Below are positions 13,803-14,928 of a DNA stretch of 14,928 nucleotides, piece after piece (the first letter of the stretch is position 1; every line of letters starts with the position of its first letter). This stretch comes from Methanolobus sp. UBA32 (GTDB lineage Archaea; Halobacteriota; Methanosarcinia; Methanosarcinales; Methanosarcinaceae). The stretch spans positions 1 to 14,928 of the forward strand of contig DAZF01000038.1 of the NCBI GenBank assembly GCA_002507205.1. Reading direction: 5' to 3'. The position numbers and the translations under genes were made by a program. Under the pieces are notes generated by a model, which saw only the letters and a program-made list of their open reading frames with translations, did not search any database and had not been told where the DNA came from.

Positions 13803-14621
13803 TTAGAAGAATTTTGATGCAAAAGATGCTTTCACATTACACATCTCAGAATAACTGCAGCTATTGCACAGCGAGCTTTCCTTTTTATCAGGCATGGTTC
13901 CCTCTTTTATCTTCCTGACACGGCTGATGGCCTGCAGAACCTGCCTGCGGTCAGTTGAATGTATGCTGACCTTCCTGAAAAGTCCTGACCTTGCATACAG
14001 GATAAAACCGAACCTGACAGTACTGCTATTTATGTCCTCGGCAAGCATTGCAAAAGAGGTCAGATGTAACCTGTCACTTACCCATACGCCATTTTCGGGA
14101 ACACTGCCTGTTTTGATGACAACAGGAATGAAGGAACCATCGATTTCCACCAACCGGTAAGGAATGCCTGTAACATTGAGTTTTTCAGAATTCAGGAAAG
14201 GCTCCTTATCCAAATGTGAGATTTTTTCAGCCAACTGGAATATATCGTGGGTTTTTGCCTGTGAAGACAGATTATGGCGCATATCACCAAAATACGCCCT
14301 TATATTTTCTGATGCCTCACCGACCACTTCCGGGGCAACCCCTTCCATTTCATCCGGGTATATCAGGAATATATCTTCCAGCACCTTTGTGAGCACTCTT
14401 TCGAGATTCTCAACCGAGACATCGTCTTTTGACGAAGGGTCGTTCAGCAGATGAGAATATGACATAGCCATTTCTTTTAATATAATGTGCTCTATATATG
14501 AAAGCGGAGAAAAATATACAGGTTCATGGCCGCGGCATGAGTAATATAACTTCCTTGCACATGAAAAGTACACGGATAATTCGGAAACCGTTATTTTTAT
14601 TTTTTCATTTTTAAGAAACAT
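13803..14621 (-). CDS. Cas4-like (RecB/PD-(D/E)XK fold) Fe-S protein, probably non-catalytic
   Basis: Protein of about 272 aa resembling stand-alone archaeal Cas4-like proteins (COG4343/Dna2-Cas4 group). It has ITVSELSVYFSCARKLYYS at the N-terminus and a C-terminal CNSCSYSEMC; one N-terminal plus three C-terminal cysteines is the [4Fe-4S] arrangement of Cas4. The nuclease core aligns as GIPYRLVEIDGSFIPVVIKTG, where active relatives have GxxD and (D/E)xK: both acidic positions appear replaced (Y and V), leaving only the lysine. Nuclease activity is therefore doubtful. Start: the frame runs back to a TTG at 14687, but a TATA box at 14645-14654 places transcription near ATG 14619-14621, which suggests a leaderless message. 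No CRISPR array or other cas gene is in view. It is followed by the PP-loop/ferredoxin gene after 48 nt. Confidence 0.78.
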   Translation of the reverse strand: MFLKNEKIKITVSELSVYFSCARKLYYSCRGHEPVYFSPLSYIEHIILKEMAMSYSHLLNDPSSKDDVSVENLERVLTKVLEDIFLIYPDEMEGVAPEVVGEASENIRAYFGDMRHNLSSQAKTHDIFQLAEKISHLDKEPFLNSEKLNVTGIPYRLVEIDGSFIPVVIKTGSVPENGVWVSDRLHLTSFAMLAEDINSSTVRFGFILYARSGLFRKVSIHSTDRRQVLQAISRVRKIKEGTMPDKKESSLCNSCSYSEMCNVKASFASKFF

Positions 14622-14644
14622 ATTTTTATAGTGGATATATACCA

Positions 14645-14654
14645 TAGTATAAAT
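14645..14654 (-). promoter_or_regulatory. TATA box for the Cas4-like gene
   Basis: ATTTATACTA on the minus strand predicts transcription from about 14623, two bases before ATG 14621. It overlaps an in-frame ATG at 14645, making that upstream start unlikely. Confidence 0.5.
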
Positions 14655-14689
14655 AAACAAATGTTTTGATTGCGAGACAATCGACAATG

Positions 14690-14718
14690 AACGAACTTGT
14701 ATTCGTTAAATATATATG
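14690..14718 (+). promoter_or_regulatory. Operator-like inverted repeat and TATA box before the XRE regulator
   Basis: AACGAA (14690-14695) and TTCGTT (14702-14707) form an inverted repeat with a 6-nt spacer, directly before a TATA-like TTAAATATATATG (14706-14718). Transcription would start near 14740, just before ATG 14745. A dimeric HTH regulator bound here would block the TFB/TBP site, so autoregulation is a reasonable guess. Confidence 0.45.
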
Positions 14719-14744
14719 TTAATCTACCCTTAGGAATGTAAAGC

Positions 14745-14928
14745 ATGAATGAAGACGAATCGCATGGAATGGTTCGCCAGCGTCTTGCAGAAAAGATGGC
14801 AGGCGAGATTACACTATCTGAGAAACCTGGCGAGACCTTGAAAAAGTGGCGATTGAACTTCGAGATCGCACAGACGGACCTGTCAGGTTATCTGAGTGTT
14901 TCTCCTTCCGTAATCAGTGATTATGAAA
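14745..14928 (+). CDS. COG1709-type XRE-family transcriptional regulator (5' end only)
   Basis: Only the first 61 codons are in the window; the gene runs off the right edge. The N-terminus ([18 protein letters not shown], then PGETLKKWR) leads into an XRE/Cro helix-turn-helix, with [21 protein letters not shown] supplying helices 2 and 3. This matches the archaeal COG1709 regulators, in which a short N-terminal segment precedes the HTH and a larger C-terminal domain follows. ATG 14745 has AGGA at 14732-14735 (9-nt spacing), and a TATA box lies just upstream. It is divergent from the Cas4-like gene across 123 nt. Targets are unknown. Confidence 0.85.
   Translation, partial: MNEDESHGMVRQRLAEKMAGEITLSEKPGETLKKWRLNFEIAQTDLSGYLSVSPSVISDYE

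Noticed and set aside
14622..14687. Extension of the Cas4-like protein to TTG 14687 or ATG 14645
   Set aside because: Both lie upstream of or inside the TATA box at 14645-14654, and the added residues show no family similarity.
13803..14928. CRISPR locus suggested by the Cas4-like gene
   Set aside because: No spaced direct repeats and no other cas gene are visible; stand-alone Cas4-like genes are common in archaea.

Overview
The window reads as chromosomal DNA of a methanogenic archaeon, most likely a member of the Methanosarcinales (Methanosarcinaceae). This rests on the gene set: a COG2524 HTH-CBS regulator, an archaeal NOG1-type GTPase, an AbrB-PhoU regulator, an Era-like GTPase next to DUF2073, 6-phospho-3-hexuloisomerase, a FilR1/Msr-type (DUF1724) regulator, a ferredoxin-fused PAPS-reductase-like protein and a COG1709 XRE regulator. 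Promoters look archaeal (TATA-like boxes about 25 nt before short or absent leaders) and ribosome binding sites are GGTGAT or GAGG. No genus is claimed. I see no tRNA, rRNA, insertion sequence, CRISPR array or prophage.

Layout. 1-264 (+) is the 3' end of an aconitase-superfamily large subunit (LeuC/HacA type). 477-776 (+) is hisE, meeting tail to tail a COG2524 regulator at 779-1651 (-). 1808-2824 (+) is a NOG1-like GTPase, convergent with a five-gene minus-strand block at 2833-6136. In transcription order that block is Era-like GTPase, DUF2073 protein, an unrecognised 174-aa protein, hxlB and a class I aminotransferase. 6249-7247 (-) is an AbrB-PhoU protein with no canonical start codon for its N-terminal domain. 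Divergent from it is a four-helix membrane protein at 7362-7850 (+). A gene-free AT-rich 374-bp stretch with a strong inverted repeat follows. Then come a UbiA-family prenyltransferase at 8225-9166 (+) and, convergent with it, a FilR1/Msr-type regulator at 9175-9960 (-). 10181-14621 (-) holds a Cas4-like protein, a zinc ribbon/PUA/PP-loop/2x[4Fe-4S] protein and purH, ending in a hairpin plus T-tract terminator. 14745-14928 (+) is the start of a COG1709 XRE regulator, cut by the window edge.

How genes may work together. Amino acid, nucleotide and sugar-phosphate housekeeping functions (LeuC/HacA, HisE, PurH, HxlB, aminotransferase) are mixed with archaeal regulators and GTPases. The co-directional Era-like GTPase/DUF2073/unknown/HxlB/aminotransferase block looks like one transcription unit. 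The Cas4-like gene and the PUA/PP-loop/ferredoxin gene form a second unit that probably also feeds purH. Several gene starts were moved from the longest reading frame on ribosome binding site, promoter and family evidence, and each entry says so.

The points most worth a second look are: (i) the AUA (or AUU) initiation apparently needed for the AbrB-PhoU protein; (ii) the PUA/PP-loop/ferredoxin protein paired with a Cas4-like protein that seems to have lost its catalytic residues; (iii) the inverted-repeat cluster before the prenyltransferase gene; (iv) the unrecognised protein inside the GTPase/DUF2073 operon.
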